Positions 9,647 through 21,020 are shown, numbered from the stretch's first letter. The stretch is DNA of 64,000 nucleotides from Sandarakinorhabdus sp. (GCA_020692215.1 JAIMKW010000001.1:904442-968441), one strand, 5' to 3'. A program made the numbers and translations. The notes: generated by a model not told the origin, from the letters alone.

Positions 9647-11143
9647 ATGGAGCAACTGATCGAGCGGGTGGTCAATATCAGTGACTTTATCTGGGCGGGC
9701 CAATGGGGCGGGCAGGAGGTGCTGCCGTTCCCGCCGATGGTTCTGATCCTGCTGGGGATCGGGCTCTACATGATGGCGGGCCTGCGCTTTTACCCGATCC
9801 TGAAGCTGGGCAGTGCGTTTCGCAGCCTGTTTTCCAAGGAGCGCAAGGGCGGGCAGGGGGCTGGCGAGATTTCGCCCTTTGCCGCGCTTTCGACGGCGCT
9901 TTCGGGGCAGGTGGGCACCGGCAACCTGGCGGGCGTTGCAACTGCGCTGACGCTGGGCGGGCCGGGCGCGATTTTCTGGATGTGGGTTACGGCGCTGATC
10001 GGCATGGCGCTGGCCTTTGCCGAAGGATCGCTGGCGATCCGCTACCGCGAGCGCGGCCCGGACGGGGCCTATCGGGGCGGGCCGATGAGCTACATCATGC
10101 AGGGGCTTGGGCCGAAATGGACCTGGCTTGCGGTGTTGTTCTGCATCGGAACGCTGTTTTCGGCACTGGTGACGGGGAACGGAATCCAGGCGAACAGCGT
10201 GGCCGATTCGATCAACGAACTGACCGGACTTGAGGAGTGGATTGGCGGGCTGATCGTGGCGCTTGCGGTGTTCGTGGTGATCATCGGGGGCATCAAATCG
10301 ATCGGCGCTGTGGCCGAGCGGGTGGTGCCCTTCATGGCGGGGGCCTATCTGCTGATGGCGCTGCTGGCGATCGTGCTGGACATCGGATCCATGCCCGAGG
10401 CGTTCGGGCGGATCTTCGACGGGGCGTTCAACCCGCAATCGGCATCGGGCGGGTTTCTGGGGGCGGCCATCATCATTGCCATTCGGGCAGGTGTTGCCCG
10501 TGGCCTGTTTTCCAATGAAGCGGGGCAGGGTTCCACCCCGATCGCACATGCCGTGGCGCAGACCGACGACCCGGAAAAGCAGGGACGGTTCGCCATGCTG
10601 GGCACCTTCATCGACACGGTGGTGATCTGCACGATGACGGCGCTGGTGCTGCTGACGGTGGAGGGGAATTTCACCCATACGCTGGCCGATGGAACGGTGC
10701 AGCCGGTGCTGCATGTGTGGCAATCCGATCTTTCTGGTTTTTCCATGACATCGGGTGCCTTTGCTGCGGCCTTCCCCTTTCCGGTGGCGGGTATCCCAAT
10801 CGGCACGCTGGTGGCATCGACTGCGCTGATCCTGTTCGTGTTCACCACCCTGCTGACCTGGAGCTATTATGGCGAGCGGGCGATCACCTTCCTCTACAGC
10901 CGGGTATCGGGCGATGGCCGGCGCGGGGAACTGGTGCTGCACCTGAGCTGGCGGGTGCTGTGGTGCCTGGTGATCTTCATTGGTTCGTTCCAGGACCTGG
11001 AGCTGGTGTGGCGGCTGGGCGACATAGCAAATGCGGCGATGGCGCTGCCCAACCTGGTAGCGCTGGTGGCGCTTTCGGGCGTGGTGTTTGCGCTGGCACG
11101 CGGCGAGAAGACGGCGGGGCGGGACCATCTTGCCGGCCGATGA
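9647..11143 (+). CDS. AGCS family alanine/glycine:cation symporter
   Basis: 498-residue inner-membrane amino acid:Na+ (or H+) symporter. The AGCS family signatures are clear: FAALSTALSGQVGTGNLAGVATAL, where substrate and cation bind, then YRERGPDGAYRGGPMSYI and ARGLFSNEAGQGSTPIAHA. About ten to eleven membrane segments can be traced. The ATG at 9647 follows AGGAG (9631-9635) at 11 bases; the open frame extends upstream to 9416 but that part overlaps the M20 gene antisense and lacks membrane character. The C-terminus (GEKTAGRDHLAGR) is cytoplasmic. The SLC13-type gene follows 35 bases later on the same strand and may be co-transcribed. Confidence 0.92.
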   Translation: MEQLIERVVNISDFIWAGQWGGQEVLPFPPMVLILLGIGLYMMAGLRFYPILKLGSAFRSLFSKERKGGQGAGEISPFAALSTALSGQVGTGNLAGVATALTLGGPGAIFWMWVTALIGMALAFAEGSLAIRYRERGPDGAYRGGPMSYIMQGLGPKWTWLAVLFCIGTLFSALVTGNGIQANSVADSINELTGLEEWIGGLIVALAVFVVIIGGIKSIGAVAERVVPFMAGAYLLMALLAIVLDIGSMPEAFGRIFDGAFNPQSASGGFLGAAIIIAIRAGVARGLFSNEAGQGSTPIAHAVAQTDDPEKQGRFAMLGTFIDTVVICTMTALVLLTVEGNFTHTLADGTVQPVLHVWQSDLSGFSMTSGAFAAAFPFPVAGIPIGTLVASTALILFVFTTLLTWSYYGERAITFLYSRVSGDGRRGELVLHLSWRVLWCLVIFIGSFQDLELVWRLGDIANAAMALPNLVALVALSGVVFALARGEKTAGRDHLAGR

Positions 11144-11178
11144 CATGCTGAAGCGCCGTTTCGCGGGCAGAGCGACAG

Positions 11179-12993
11179 GTGCCTGAGTTCCTGACCAACG
11201 CCAGTGCGTTGCTGGCTGCGCACAGGGATTTTGTGGGGCTTGCGCTTCTGGCCCTGTTGTTTGTGGCCTTTGCAGCAGAGCGGCTGCCGCCAGTTGTGGT
11301 TTCGGTGGGGGCTGTGACGCTGTTCATGCTGTTGGGATTGCTGGACATAAAGACCACGCTTTCGGCCTTCGCTAACCCCGCGCCGATCACGATTGCTGCA
11401 ATGTTCATCCTTTCGGCGGCGCTGATCCGGACTGGCGCGGTGGAGGTGCTGACGATCGGCATCCTGCAGAGGGCGCGGGCGAAACCGCGCCGGGCGATGG
11501 CCGAAATGTTCGGCGGGACGGCGGCGACCAGCGCGTTCCTGAACAACACGCCGATCGTGATCCTGATGATCCCGATTGTCCGCCGGTTGGGAAAGCTGCT
11601 TTCGATTCCGGCGACTCGCCTGCTGATCCCGCTGTCGTATATCGCCATCCTTGGCGGGACGCTGACGCTGATCGGCACATCGACAAACCTGCTGGTGGAT
11701 GGTGTTGCGCGTGAGGCCGGGCAAGCGCCGTTCGGTATTTTCGAGATAACCAGGGTGGGCGTGGTGGCGCTGCTTTCGGGGAGCCTGCTGCTGCTGTTGC
11801 TGGGGCCGTGGCTGCTGCCATCGCGGCCGGAATCGCCGCTGGATACGGAAACGCGGCAGATCTTGCTTTCGGAACTGGAGCTTGGCGATGGCTCGGAGTG
11901 GATCGGCCGAAAGATCGGCAGCATCCCGGCGTTGCGCAGAGGCGAATTCACGCTGGCCGGGTTGAAGCGATCCGGGCGCATTTTTCGCGACGCGCTTGAG
12001 GATATGGATCTGGAGGCCGGCGACAGGCTGATTGTGCGCTGTTCGCCACAGGAGCTGGTTTCGCTGCTGGCACGCCCTGATGCGACAGTGGGCCTGAAAG
12101 GCGTGGGAGACAGTGGCGCCAGCCTGATTGCATCCGGCGAGGCGGGGCAGAACCTTGTTGAGGTTACCATTGGGCCGACGCACCCATCCATTGGTCGGCC
12201 ACTGGCCGAGATCCCATTCCTGAACAGGCTGAACGTGCGGCTTCTGGGCGTGGAGCGGGACAACCATGTGCCCGGGCCCGATCTGCAATCGGTGCGGATC
12301 CGGCCTGGTGACCAGTTGTTGATTCTGGCCGGGATCGATGCGCAGCGTGAACTGCGCACCAATCCCAATCTGCTGGGGCTGACCGCTTCGCGCCCGCAGC
12401 CTTTCCGCCGCGCCAAGGCACCGATTGCGATTGCGGCCTTTGCCGGGGCCGTTCTGGCATCGGCGACCGGCCTGACCGACATCACCACCGCTTCGCTGGT
12501 GGCCGTTGGCATCGTTCTGGTGACCAGCTGCATCGGGCCGGAGGAGGCCTGGGATTCGCTGGACGGCAATGTGCTTGTGCTGATCTTCGCGATGATCGCC
12601 ATTGGTTCGGCGCTGCACCAGGTGGGGACCGTGGACCTTCTGGTGGGCATGGCCCTGCCAATGCTGAAGACGGCATCCCCGTTGATGGTGCTGCTTGGCG
12701 TGTATTTCCTGACCTCGGTGTTGACGGAAACGGTGACCAACAATGCGGTTGCTGTGGTGATGACGCCGATTGTCATCGGGCTGGGCAGTGCGCTGGGGAT
12801 CGACCCGCGGCCGCTGATCGTGGCGGTGATGTTCGGGGCTTCGGCCAGCTTTGCGACGCCTATCGGCTATCAGACGAACACGATTGTCTATGCAGCCGGC
12901 GACTACCGGTTCAAGGATTTCCTGCGGATCGGCGTGCCGATGAACATTATCGTCGGCATTGCGACATGCCTTGCGATTGCAGCCTTCATGTAG
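11179..12993 (+). CDS. SLC13-type anion permease with two RCK_C (TrkA-C) domains
   Basis: 604-residue inner-membrane transporter of the divalent anion:Na+ symporter/ArsB-NhaD superfamily. Two hydrophobic halves flank a hydrophilic centre (about residues 215-400) that contains two RCK_C-like regulatory domains, the typical layout of SLC13 permeases in proteobacteria. The re-entrant hairpin motifs are visible as TSAFLNNTPIVILMIP (first half) and TNNAVAVVMTP (second half), each followed by a short serine/threonine-rich loop. The substrate could be sulfate, a dicarboxylate or another anion and cannot be fixed from sequence. The start is a GTG with weak ribosome-binding context; the family N-terminus fits it. 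Confidence 0.85.
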   Translation: MPEFLTNASALLAAHRDFVGLALLALLFVAFAAERLPPVVVSVGAVTLFMLLGLLDIKTTLSAFANPAPITIAAMFILSAALIRTGAVEVLTIGILQRARAKPRRAMAEMFGGTAATSAFLNNTPIVILMIPIVRRLGKLLSIPATRLLIPLSYIAILGGTLTLIGTSTNLLVDGVAREAGQAPFGIFEITRVGVVALLSGSLLLLLLGPWLLPSRPESPLDTETRQILLSELELGDGSEWIGRKIGSIPALRRGEFTLAGLKRSGRIFRDALEDMDLEAGDRLIVRCSPQELVSLLARPDATVGLKGVGDSGASLIASGEAGQNLVEVTIGPTHPSIGRPLAEIPFLNRLNVRLLGVERDNHVPGPDLQSVRIRPGDQLLILAGIDAQRELRTNPNLLGLTASRPQPFRRAKAPIAIAAFAGAVLASATGLTDITTASLVAVGIVLVTSCIGPEEAWDSLDGNVLVLIFAMIAIGSALHQVGTVDLLVGMALPMLKTASPLMVLLGVYFLTSVLTETVTNNAVAVVMTPIVIGLGSALGIDPRPLIVAVMFGASASFATPIGYQTNTIVYAAGDYRFKDFLRIGVPMNIIVGIATCLAIAAFM

Positions 12994-13058
12994 GCCATGC
13001 CTGCATCAGCTGCCTGAAGCACTGCTTATCACTCCGATCAATTGGAAATGTGGGTTCA

Positions 13059-13073
13059 ATCGATTCTGTCGAT
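13059..13073 (+). promoter_or_regulatory. Short inverted repeat upstream of ahpC (possible operator)
   Basis: ATCGA-TTCTG-TCGAT is a perfect inverted repeat about 100 bases before the ahpC start. It does not match the OxyR ATAG-N7-CTAT pattern, so it is given only as a candidate regulator site for the ahp operon. Confidence 0.3.
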
Positions 13074-13170
13074 AAGAGCGCCGCAAAAAACCCGTTGGAT
13101 TGCGCGCAGGCTATCCCATATCCAGCGAGGACATCCGATTAACCCCAACCCCAACAGGAGATGCATTTCC

Positions 13171-13728
13171 ATGATCAACACAAAGGTGAAGCCGTTCAGC
13201 GCACAAGCCTATCGCGAGGGCAAGTTCCTTGCCGTTTCCGAAGCCGACATTGCCGGCAAGTGGGCGATCTTCTTCTTCTATCCGGCGGACTGGACATTTG
13301 TTTGCCCCACCGAGCTTGAGGATCTTGCGGACCTGCATGGGGAATTCCAGCGGCTTGGGGTGGAAATCTTCAGCGTTTCGACCGACACGCATTTCAGCCA
13401 CAAATCCTGGGCTGATCATTCGCCCGCCATCGGCAAGATCAAATACACGATGATCGGCGACCCTTCGGGCACTGTAACCAACAACTTCGGCGTGATGCGC
13501 GAAGGCCAGGGCCTGGCCGATCGCGGCACCTTCCTGGTGGATCCCGACGGCATCATCCAGTTCATGGAAGTGACTGCCGAAGGCATCGGCCGCAACGCCG
13601 CCGAACTGCTGCGCAAGGTGAAGGCGGCGCAATATGTCCGCTCGCACCCCGGCGAAGTGTGCCCGGCCAAGTGGGAAGAGGGCGAAAAGACGCTCGCCCC
13701 TTCGCTCGATCTCGTCGGCAAGATCTGA
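13171..13728 (+). CDS. ahpC: Alkyl hydroperoxide reductase subunit C (2-Cys peroxiredoxin)
   Basis: 185-residue AhpC, which reduces H2O2, organic peroxides and peroxynitrite in the cytoplasm. The peroxidatic cysteine is Cys45 in FVCPTE and the resolving cysteine is Cys164 in GEVCPAKW, so this is a typical two-cysteine enzyme; the GGLG-like and YF elements of sensitive peroxiredoxins were not checked further. The ATG at 13171 lies 10 bases after AGGAG (13156-13160). It is the first gene of the ahpC-ahpF pair; AhpF, encoded 74 bases downstream after a hairpin, recycles its disulfide. Confidence 0.97.
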   Translation: MINTKVKPFSAQAYREGKFLAVSEADIAGKWAIFFFYPADWTFVCPTELEDLADLHGEFQRLGVEIFSVSTDTHFSHKSWADHSPAIGKIKYTMIGDPSGTVTNNFGVMREGQGLADRGTFLVDPDGIIQFMEVTAEGIGRNAAELLRKVKAAQYVRSHPGEVCPAKWEEGEKTLAPSLDLVGKI

Positions 13729-13741
13729 CCGGTTGATTTGC

Positions 13742-13773
13742 ATCCCCCGCGGGCTGGATTGCCTGCGGGGGAT
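13742..13773 (+). terminator. Intercistronic hairpin between ahpC and ahpF
   Basis: ATCCCCCGC (13742-13750) pairs perfectly with GCGGGGGAT (13765-13773) around a 14-base loop. With no T-run it is likely a partial terminator or an mRNA 3'-end stabiliser that lets ahpC be expressed above ahpF. Confidence 0.6.
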
Positions 13774-13802
13774 ACGCCCCCCGTATTTGATGGAATGACG
13801 CC

Positions 13803-15386
13803 ATGCTCGACGCCAATCTGAAGCAGCAATTGCAGGCCTATCTGGTCAACATGACCCAGCCGGTCGAGCTGGTGATGTCGCTGGATGACAGCGCGAAGTC
13901 TCGCGAGCTTGAATCGCTGCTGGGCGATATTGCCTTGCTGTCGGACAAGGTGAGCGTGGTTCCCGGCGGGGCCGACAAGCGCAAGCCCAGCTTCATGATC
14001 CGGCGGGCCGGCACCGATATCGGCGTGCATTTTGCAGGCTTGCCCATGGGCCATGAGTTTACCTCGCTCGTGCTGGCCCTGTTGCAAGTGGGCGGACACC
14101 CTTCCAAGGCGACCAGAGAGATCATCGAGCAGGTTCAGGCGCTGGACGGCGACTATCATTTCGAGACCTATTTTTCGCTTTCGTGCCAGAACTGCCCGGA
14201 TGTTGTGCAGGCGCTGAACCTGATGAGTGTGCTGAATCCGCGCATTCGCCACACAGCGATCGACGGGGCCCTGTTCCAGGACGAGGTTGATGCCCGCAAG
14301 GTGATGGCGGTTCCGACCGTGTTCCTGAACGGCGAAACATTTGCATCGGGCCGGATGGACATTGAGCAGATTGTCGCGAAGCTGGATACCGGCGCTTCGG
14401 CCCGTGCGGCGGCGCAGATCAAGGCGAAGGACCCGTTCGATGTGCTGATCATCGGCGGTGGGCCAGCTGGTGCTGCGGCTGCCATCTATGCCGCGCGCAA
14501 GGGCATCCGCACCGGAATAGCAACGGAACGCTTCGGCGGCCAGGTGCTGGACACCATGGGGATCGAGAATTTCATTTCGGTGCAGCACACCGAAGGCCCG
14601 AAGCTGGTGGCGCAGCTGGAGCAGCATGTGCGCGACTATGATGTGGACATCATGAACCTTCAGCGGGCCGACAAGCTGGTGCCGGCGACAACCCCGAACG
14701 GGCTGCACGAAGTGCAGCTGGAAAATGGTGCTTCGCTGTTTTCAAAGACGGTTATCATCGCGACGGGTGCGCGCTGGCGGCAGATGAACGCGCCGGGCGA
14801 AGACACCTATCGGAACAAGGGCGTGGCCTATTGCCCGCACTGCGACGGGCCGCTTTACAAGGGCAAGCGCACGGCGGTGATCGGCGGCGGCAACAGCGGC
14901 GTGGAAGCAGCGATCGACCTTGCCGGTATCGTGGCGCACGTGACGCTGATCGAATATGATAGCCAGCTGCGCGCCGATGAAGTGTTGCAGAGGAAGCTGC
15001 GAAGCCTGCCCAATGTGACGATCATCACCTCGGCGCTGACGACGCAAGTGCTTGGCGACGGCGAGAAAGTGACGGGCCTGACCTATCAGGACCGCACGAA
15101 CGACAGTGTTCACACGATCGAACTGGAAGGCATTTTCGTGCAGATCGGGCTGGTTCCGAACACGGAATGGCTGAAGGGCGATATTGCGCTGAGCAACCGC
15201 GGCGAGATCGAGATCGACGGGCATTGCAACACTTCGATTCCTGGCGTCTTTGCGGCAGGTGACGTGACGACGGTGCCCTACAAGCAGATCATCATCTCGA
15301 TGGGCGAGGGATCGAAGGCATCGCTTTCGGCCTTTGATCACCTGATCCGCATGGTGCCCGACGAAGCAAGGACGCTGGCGGCCTGA
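13803..15386 (+). CDS. ahpF: Alkyl hydroperoxide reductase subunit F
   Basis: 527-residue FAD-dependent disulfide reductase that passes electrons from NADH to AhpC. An N-terminal tandem thioredoxin-fold domain carries the CxxC pair Cys128/Cys131 (SCQNC). The C-terminal thioredoxin reductase-like part has an FAD-binding [10 protein letters not shown] motif, the redox-active Cys344/Cys347 (CPHC), an NAD(P)H-binding [10 protein letters not shown] motif and the flavin motif [10 protein letters not shown]. The length is that of full AhpF, not of TrxB. It is transcribed with ahpC. Confidence 0.97.
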   Translation: MLDANLKQQLQAYLVNMTQPVELVMSLDDSAKSRELESLLGDIALLSDKVSVVPGGADKRKPSFMIRRAGTDIGVHFAGLPMGHEFTSLVLALLQVGGHPSKATREIIEQVQALDGDYHFETYFSLSCQNCPDVVQALNLMSVLNPRIRHTAIDGALFQDEVDARKVMAVPTVFLNGETFASGRMDIEQIVAKLDTGASARAAAQIKAKDPFDVLIIGGGPAGAAAAIYAARKGIRTGIATERFGGQVLDTMGIENFISVQHTEGPKLVAQLEQHVRDYDVDIMNLQRADKLVPATTPNGLHEVQLENGASLFSKTVIIATGARWRQMNAPGEDTYRNKGVAYCPHCDGPLYKGKRTAVIGGGNSGVEAAIDLAGIVAHVTLIEYDSQLRADEVLQRKLRSLPNVTIITSALTTQVLGDGEKVTGLTYQDRTNDSVHTIELEGIFVQIGLVPNTEWLKGDIALSNRGEIEIDGHCNTSIPGVFAAGDVTTVPYKQIIISMGEGSKASLSAFDHLIRMVPDEARTLAA

Positions 15387-15483
15387 CGGCTGGCGTTCGG
15401 GCCTGAACAGAAATTCTATCACCCATCGGCTTCGGTTTGCGCCATAGGTGTTTGCCTGTGGACGATCTGGAGTGTGGAGTTTG

Positions 15484-16413
15484 GTGAGCGGTTCATCGGG
15501 AATTGCGCTGCGGCCCGACAGGCTGACGCATCTGCAACGGCTGGAGGCCGAGAGCATCCACATCCTGCGCGAGGTGGTTGCCGAGGCAGACCGGCCGGTG
15601 ATGCTGTATTCGGTGGGCAAGGATTCCGCCGTGATGCTGCATCTGGCGAAGAAGGCCTTTTATCCGGCGCCGCCCCCCTTTCCCTTGTTGCATGTGGACA
15701 CCAGCTGGAAGTTTCGCGCGATGTATGACCTGCGCGAAAAGGCCGCGCGCGAGGCCGGAATGGAGCTGCTGGTGTACCGGAACCCCGAAGCGCTGGCGCG
15801 GGGGATCAACCCGTTCGACCATGGCGGGCTGCACACCGACATGTGGAAGACCGAGGGGCTGAAGCAGGCGCTGGGCCTGCATGGGTTCGATGCGGCGTTC
15901 GGCGGGGCGCGCCGGGACGAGGAGAAAAGCCGGGCCAAGGAGCGCGTTTTCAGCTTCCGGTCGGCCAGCCAGCGATGGGACCCGAAGGCGCAGCGGCCCG
16001 AGCTTTGGAACCTGTACAATGCGAAGAAGGCCAGGGGCGAGAGCATGCGGGTGTTCCCGATCTCCAACTGGACCGAGCTGGATATCTGGCAATATATCTA
16101 CCTGGAGGGGATCGAGATTGTTCCGCTGTATTTTGCAGCGCGGCGCCCCACCGTGGTGCGCGACGGGATGATCCTGATGGTGGACGACGACCGCTTTCCG
16201 CTGGCTGCGGGCGAAGCTGTTGTGGAGCGATCGATCCGGTTTCGCACATTGGGCTGCTATCCGTTGACGGGCGCCGTTGAGAGCGAAGCAACGACCCTGC
16301 CGCAGGTGATCCAGGAGATGCTGCTGACCACGACTTCGGAACGGCAGGGCCGGGCGATCGACCATGACCAGACGGCTTCGATGGAGAAGAAGAAGCAGGA
16401 GGGCTATTTCTGA
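15484..16413 (+). CDS. cysD: Sulfate adenylyltransferase small subunit CysD
   Basis: About 309-residue PAPS-reductase-fold subunit of ATP sulfurylase, which adenylates sulfate to APS with the GTPase CysN. The PP-loop nucleotide motif is [14 protein letters not shown], followed by HVDTSWKF, the [15 protein letters not shown] arginine/lysine segment and the C-terminal KKKQEGYF tail. No ATG is available near the family N-terminus. The GTG at 15484 after GGAG is preferred; a TTG at 15481 or a GTG at 15448 are alternatives. The stop overlaps the cysNC ATG by one base, showing translational coupling. Confidence 0.93.
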   Translation: MSGSSGIALRPDRLTHLQRLEAESIHILREVVAEADRPVMLYSVGKDSAVMLHLAKKAFYPAPPPFPLLHVDTSWKFRAMYDLREKAAREAGMELLVYRNPEALARGINPFDHGGLHTDMWKTEGLKQALGLHGFDAAFGGARRDEEKSRAKERVFSFRSASQRWDPKAQRPELWNLYNAKKARGESMRVFPISNWTELDIWQYIYLEGIEIVPLYFAARRPTVVRDGMILMVDDDRFPLAAGEAVVERSIRFRTLGCYPLTGAVESEATTLPQVIQEMLLTTTSERQGRAIDHDQTASMEKKKQEGYF

Positions 16414-18326
16414 TGGCAGCCTCTTCTCAGGACCAATCCTATCGGGCCGATGCGCTGATCGGAGCGGACATCGAGGCCTATCTGGAGGCGCACCAGCACA
16501 AGAGCCTGCTGCGATTCATCACCTGCGGGTCGGTCGATGATGGCAAATCCACGCTGATCGGGCGGTTGCTGTATGATAGCAGGATGATCTTCGAAGACCA
16601 GCTTGCGGCGCTGGAGGCGGACAGCCGCCGGGTGGGAACACAGGAAGGCGAACTCGATTTCGCGCTGCTGGTGGACGGGCTGGCGGCCGAGCGGGAGCAG
16701 GGCATCACCATCGACGTCGCCTATCGCTTTTTCGCGACTGAAAAGCGCAAGTTCATTGTGGCGGATACGCCCGGGCATGAACAATATACGCGCAACATGG
16801 TGACGGGCGCCTCGACCGCGGATCTTGCCGTGATCCTGATCGATGCGCGCAAGGGTGTGCTGACGCAGACGCGGCGGCACAGCTATCTGGTGCATTTGCT
16901 GGGCATTCGGGATGTGGTGCTGGCGGTGAACAAGATGGACCTGGTGGGGTATGACCGGGCCGTGTTCGACCGGATCGTTGCCGATTACCGAGCCTTTGCA
17001 GAAACCATAGGCATGGGTGCCATTGCCGCGATCCCGATTTCGGGGTTCCGGGGCGACACGATCACCACGCTTTCGGCCAACATGCCCTGGTATGGCGGGC
17101 CGACGTTGATGGCGCATCTGGAGGATGTGCCGCTTCAGTCCGACGTGGCGCGGGATGCGCCGTTCCGGCTGCCAGTGCAGTGGGTGAACCGGCCCAATCT
17201 GGATTTTCGTGGCTTTTCCGGGCTGATCGCCGGTGGCGCGGTGGCACCGGGCGATGCCGTGCGGGTTCTGCCATCGGGGAAGACATCGACGGTGAAGCGG
17301 ATCGTTGCCTTTGGCGGTGATCTGGAGCGGGCGGTTGCCGGGCAATCGGTGACGCTGACTCTGGCTGATGAAATCGATTGTTCGCGTGGGTGCGTGATTG
17401 CGGTTGCCGACAATCCGCCGGAGGTATCGGATCAGTTCGAGGCAACGCTGGTGTGGATGGCGGACGAGGCGCTGATTCCGGGACGGGCCTATTGGCTGAA
17501 GCTGGGCACGCAGACGGTTTCAGCGACCGTGCAGCAGCCTAAATACCAGATCAATGTGAATACATTGGAGCATCTGGCAGCCAGGACTCTGGAGCTGAAC
17601 GCCATAGGTGTCGCCGAGCTGGCGACCGACAGGCCCATCGTTTTTGCGCCCTATGCGCAGGACCGGGCGCTTGGCGGCTTCATCCTGATCGACAAGCTGA
17701 CCAACGCGACCGTTGCTGCCGGGATGCTGCACTTCAGCCTTCGCCGCGCGCAGAATGTGCATTGGCAGCCGACGGATATCGGCCGGGAGGCTCATGCAGC
17801 TCTCAAGAACCAGACGCCGATGGTGCTGTGGTTCACCGGGCTTTCGGGCGCGGGGAAATCCACCATTGCCAACATCGTGGAGAAGAAGTTGCACCGGATG
17901 AACCGGCACACATTTCTGCTGGACGGCGACAATGTGCGGCACGGGCTGAACAAGGATCTGGGGTTCACCGAGGCCGACCGGATCGAGAATATCCGCCGGG
18001 TGGGTGAAGTGGCGAAGCTGATGGCAGATGCCGGGCTGATCGTGATAACCGCCTTCATCAGCCCGTTCCGGGCCGAGCGGCAGATGGTGCGCGAGATGCT
18101 GCCCGAGGGTGAGTTTGTCGAAATCCATGTCGATACGCCGTTGGCCGAAGCCGAGGCACGCGATGTGAAGGGCCTCTACAGGAAGGCTCGGGCCGGGCAG
18201 CTGAAGAACTTCACCGGAATAGACAGCCCCTATGAGCCGCCTGAGAATCCCGACATCCGCATCGACACCACGCGGATGACCCCGGACGAGGCCGCCGACC
18301 TGATCATTGCGCGCATCATAGCCTGA
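16413..18326 (+). CDS. cysNC: Bifunctional sulfate adenylyltransferase GTPase / APS kinase (CysN-CysC fusion)
   Basis: 637-residue fusion. The N-terminal CysN part (about 1-455) is an EF-Tu-like GTPase with G1 GSVDDGKST, switch residues [15 protein letters not shown]3 DTPGHEQY and G4 NKMD; GTP hydrolysis drives APS formation with CysD. The C-terminal CysC part (about 460-637) is APS kinase with its own P-loop GLSGAGKST (around 475-483), the [10 protein letters not shown] substrate segment and the [12 protein letters not shown] phosphoryl-acceptor region, yielding PAPS. Fusion of the two is common in proteobacteria. A TGATG overlap couples it to cysD. No other assimilatory sulfate genes are in the window. 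Confidence 0.96.
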   Translation: MAASSQDQSYRADALIGADIEAYLEAHQHKSLLRFITCGSVDDGKSTLIGRLLYDSRMIFEDQLAALEADSRRVGTQEGELDFALLVDGLAAEREQGITIDVAYRFFATEKRKFIVADTPGHEQYTRNMVTGASTADLAVILIDARKGVLTQTRRHSYLVHLLGIRDVVLAVNKMDLVGYDRAVFDRIVADYRAFAETIGMGAIAAIPISGFRGDTITTLSANMPWYGGPTLMAHLEDVPLQSDVARDAPFRLPVQWVNRPNLDFRGFSGLIAGGAVAPGDAVRVLPSGKTSTVKRIVAFGGDLERAVAGQSVTLTLADEIDCSRGCVIAVADNPPEVSDQFEATLVWMADEALIPGRAYWLKLGTQTVSATVQQPKYQINVNTLEHLAARTLELNAIGVAELATDRPIVFAPYAQDRALGGFILIDKLTNATVAAGMLHFSLRRAQNVHWQPTDIGREAHAALKNQTPMVLWFTGLSGAGKSTIANIVEKKLHRMNRHTFLLDGDNVRHGLNKDLGFTEADRIENIRRVGEVAKLMADAGLIVITAFISPFRAERQMVREMLPEGEFVEIHVDTPLAEAEARDVKGLYRKARAGQLKNFTGIDSPYEPPENPDIRIDTTRMTPDEAADLIIARIIA

Positions 18327-18342
18327 AGGGTCTGCCGGGAGG

Positions 18343-18417
18343 TGGTGGGCGCGGCAAGGATTGAACTTGCGACCCCACCCGTGTGAAGGGTGTGCTCTAC
18401 CACTGAGCTACGCGCCC
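18343..18417 (-). tRNA. tRNA-Val (anticodon CAC)
   Basis: On the minus strand a full cloverleaf can be drawn: a GGGCGCG/CGCGCCC acceptor stem, a D arm GCTC/GAGC, an anticodon stem CACCC/GGGTG with loop TTCACAC giving anticodon CAC, and a T arm GCAAG-TTCAATC-CTTGC. The discriminator is A and the CCA end is encoded (18343-18345). It lies in the 209-base gap between cysNC and lon, which are convergent. Confidence 0.95.
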
Positions 18418-18535
18418 GGCCTTTCAGAGTCGGGTCACCTCTTGGCGAAGGGGGCGGGTAAGGGATGGCCCGCTGCCTGTCAACCGCGCCCTGCCGGTGG
18501 GGCGGGCGCGGTTGCCTGCTGTCAGTAAGTTAAAG

Positions 18536-20965
18536 TCAATGCGTTGTTGTCGGTGCGTTCGAAATCGGCGGGGCGGGCGGTGTGCCTGCAGCGGGCGCGG
18601 GTGGGGGTGCAACCGCCTGCTCGTCGGCCTCGTTCCACTCGATTGGAACCATCGGGCGGGCGAAGGCCAGTTTCAGCACCTCGTCGACATGGTTCACGGG
18701 GATGATCGTGAGCCCTTCGCGGACGTTGGCCGGAATATCAGCCAGATCCTTCTCGTTCTCGGCCGGGATCAGCACGGTGGTGATGCCGCCGCGCAGCGCC
18801 GCAAGCAGCTTTTCCTTCAGGCCGCCGATCGGCAGCACGCGGCCGCGAAGCGTGACTTCGCCTGTCATCGCGACATCGCGCTTCACCGGGATGCCCGTCA
18901 GCGTGGAGACGATGGACGTGACCATCGCGATGCCGGCCGATGGGCCATCCTTGGGCGTTGCGCCTTCAGGAACGTGAACGTGGATATCCTTCTTGGCGAA
19001 GGTCGACGGGTGGATGCCATAGGCGTGGCTGCGGGCCTTCACGAAGCTGAAGGCCGCGGTGATGGATTCCTTCATCACATCGCCCAGCTTGCCGGTGGTG
19101 CTGATGAGGCCCTTGCCTGGCACCGTCACGCTTTCGATGGTCAGGAGATCGCCGCCAACCGAGGTCCAGGCAAGGCCTGTCACCATGCCGACCTGGTCTT
19201 CGGCTTCGCTCATCCCGAAGCGGAACTTCCGGGTGCCGGCGAAATCGCTCAGATTGTCGGCCGTGATGGTGACGCTCTCGGCCTTCTTCTCGAGGATCTG
19301 GCGGAGCGACTTTCGGGCGAGTTTCGCCAACTCGCGCTCCAGCGTGCGGACGCCGGCTTCGCGGGTATAGTAGCGGATCAGGTCGCGCAGCGCTTCATCT
19401 GTCACCGCGAACTCGTCGGACTTCAGGCCATGCGCTTCATACTGCTTGGGCAGAAGGTGGCGCTTGGCGATCTCGACCTTTTCGTCCTCGGTGTAGCCCG
19501 AGAGGGTGATGATCTCCATGCGGTCGAGCAGGGCCTGGGGCATGTTGTAGCTGTTGGCCGTGGTGACGAACATGATGTTCGACAGATCGAAATCGACTTC
19601 GAGATAATGATCGTTGAACTTGCTGTTCTGTTCCGGATCCAGCACCTCGAGCAGGGCGGACGCCGGATCGCCCCGGAAATCCTGGCCGAGCTTGTCGATT
19701 TCATCCAGCAGCATCAGCGGGTTGTTGGTGCCCGCCTTTCTGAGGTTCTGGACAACCTTGCCCGGCAGCGAGCCGATATAGGTGCGGCGATGGCCGCGAA
19801 TCTCGGCTTCGTCTCGCACGCCGCCCAGGGACTGGCGGATGAACTCGCGGCCGGTTGCCTTGGCGATGGAGCGGCCAAGCGAGGTTTTCCCGACGCCCGG
19901 CGGGCCGACGAGGCACAGGATCGGGCCCTTCAGCTTGTTGGTGCGGGCCTGGACGGCGAGATACTCGACGATCCGGTCCTTCACCTTCTCGAGGCCATAA
20001 TGATCGTCGTCGAGCACCTTCTGGGCTGCGACAATATCCTTCTTCACCTTGGAGGACTTGCCCCAGGGCAGTGACAGCAGCACATCGAGCCAGTTGCGAA
20101 CGACGGTTGCTTCAGCGGACATCGGCGACATGGCGCGCAGCTTCTTCAGCTCGACCAGCGCCTTTTCGCGGGCTTCCTTGGACAGTTTCGTCTTGCGGAT
20201 GCGGGCTTCATATTCCGCAGCCTCGTCAGTCTCTTCGTCGCCGTCGCCCAGTTCGCGCTGGATCGCCTTCAGCTGCTCGTTCAGATAATATTCGCGCTGG
20301 GTCTTTTCCATCTGGCGCTTGACCCGGCTCTTGATCTTCTTCTCGACCTGCATGAGGCCGATTTCGCCCTCCATGAAGCCGAAGACCATTTCCAGCCTCT
20401 TGGTAACCCTGGTCTCCGCCAGAAGCGCCTGCTTGTCGGCAATCTTGAGGTTGAGGTTGGCAGCGACCGAATCCGCAAAACGGCCGGGCTCTTCGATCTG
20501 GCCGATCTGCAGGGCGACTTCGGGTGAGGTGCGCTTGGCGCTCTTCACATAGGCTTCGAACTGCTTCTGGGCCGAGCGCATGAGCGCCTCGCCCTCGGGG
20601 CCGTCGGGCTCCTCGTCGGATACCTGGATGACATCGGCTACGAGATAATCGCCCGAATCGTCGAGCTTCTGGAGCCTGGCCCGCTGCTGGCCTTCCACCA
20701 GCACCTTCACGGTTCCATCCGGCAGCTTCAGCAGCTGCAGCACGGTTGCCATGGTGCCGACATCGTAAAGTGCATCAAGCGCGGGGTCTTCATCTGCCGG
20801 ATTCTTCTGCGACAGCAGGAAGATGGACTTGTCGGTCTGCATGACCGCTTCCAGCGCCTTCACCGATTTGTCGCGGCCGACGAACAGTGGAACGATCATC
20901 TGCGGGAACACGACAATGTCGCGAAGCGGCAGAACCGGGCGGGTGAGGATTTCAGTGGTGCTCAT
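18536..20965 (-). CDS. lon: ATP-dependent protease Lon
   Basis: 809-residue Lon (La) AAA+ serine protease, a soluble hexamer that degrades misfolded and regulatory proteins. In order: an N-terminal substrate-binding LON domain ([20 protein letters not shown] onward), coiled-coil region, AAA+ module with Walker [10 protein letters not shown] and Walker [10 protein letters not shown], and the C-terminal protease domain with nucleophile Ser in PKDGPSAG and catalytic Lys in [10 protein letters not shown]. The acidic/proline-rich C-terminal tail is normal for the group. The ATG at 20965 ([10 protein letters not shown]) is preferred; an in-frame TTG at 21004 would add 13 atypical residues. Confidence 0.97.
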   Translation of the reverse strand: MSTTEILTRPVLPLRDIVVFPQMIVPLFVGRDKSVKALEAVMQTDKSIFLLSQKNPADEDPALDALYDVGTMATVLQLLKLPDGTVKVLVEGQQRARLQKLDDSGDYLVADVIQVSDEEPDGPEGEALMRSAQKQFEAYVKSAKRTSPEVALQIGQIEEPGRFADSVAANLNLKIADKQALLAETRVTKRLEMVFGFMEGEIGLMQVEKKIKSRVKRQMEKTQREYYLNEQLKAIQRELGDGDEETDEAAEYEARIRKTKLSKEAREKALVELKKLRAMSPMSAEATVVRNWLDVLLSLPWGKSSKVKKDIVAAQKVLDDDHYGLEKVKDRIVEYLAVQARTNKLKGPILCLVGPPGVGKTSLGRSIAKATGREFIRQSLGGVRDEAEIRGHRRTYIGSLPGKVVQNLRKAGTNNPLMLLDEIDKLGQDFRGDPASALLEVLDPEQNSKFNDHYLEVDFDLSNIMFVTTANSYNMPQALLDRMEIITLSGYTEDEKVEIAKRHLLPKQYEAHGLKSDEFAVTDEALRDLIRYYTREAGVRTLERELAKLARKSLRQILEKKAESVTITADNLSDFAGTRKFRFGMSEAEDQVGMVTGLAWTSVGGDLLTIESVTVPGKGLISTTGKLGDVMKESITAAFSFVKARSHAYGIHPSTFAKKDIHVHVPEGATPKDGPSAGIAMVTSIVSTLTGIPVKRDVAMTGEVTLRGRVLPIGGLKEKLLAALRGGITTVLIPAENEKDLADIPANVREGLTIIPVNHVDEVLKLAFARPMVPIEWNEADEQAVAPPPAPAAGTPPAPPISNAPTTTH

Positions 20966-21020
20966 ATCAATCGTCAATATGGGGTGCGGTTGCGGGCCGT
21001 GCAATTCCCCGCAGCCTCGC

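Noticed and set aside
13010-13170. OxyR site upstream of ahpC
   Set aside because: No ATAG-N7-CTAT series could be found; only a short unrelated inverted repeat is present.
20977-20984. CCCCATAT upstream of lon as a sigma-32 -10 element
   Set aside because: The -35 counterpart is poor (ATTGCAC at 14 bases) and the start site would leave only a few bases of leader before the ATG.
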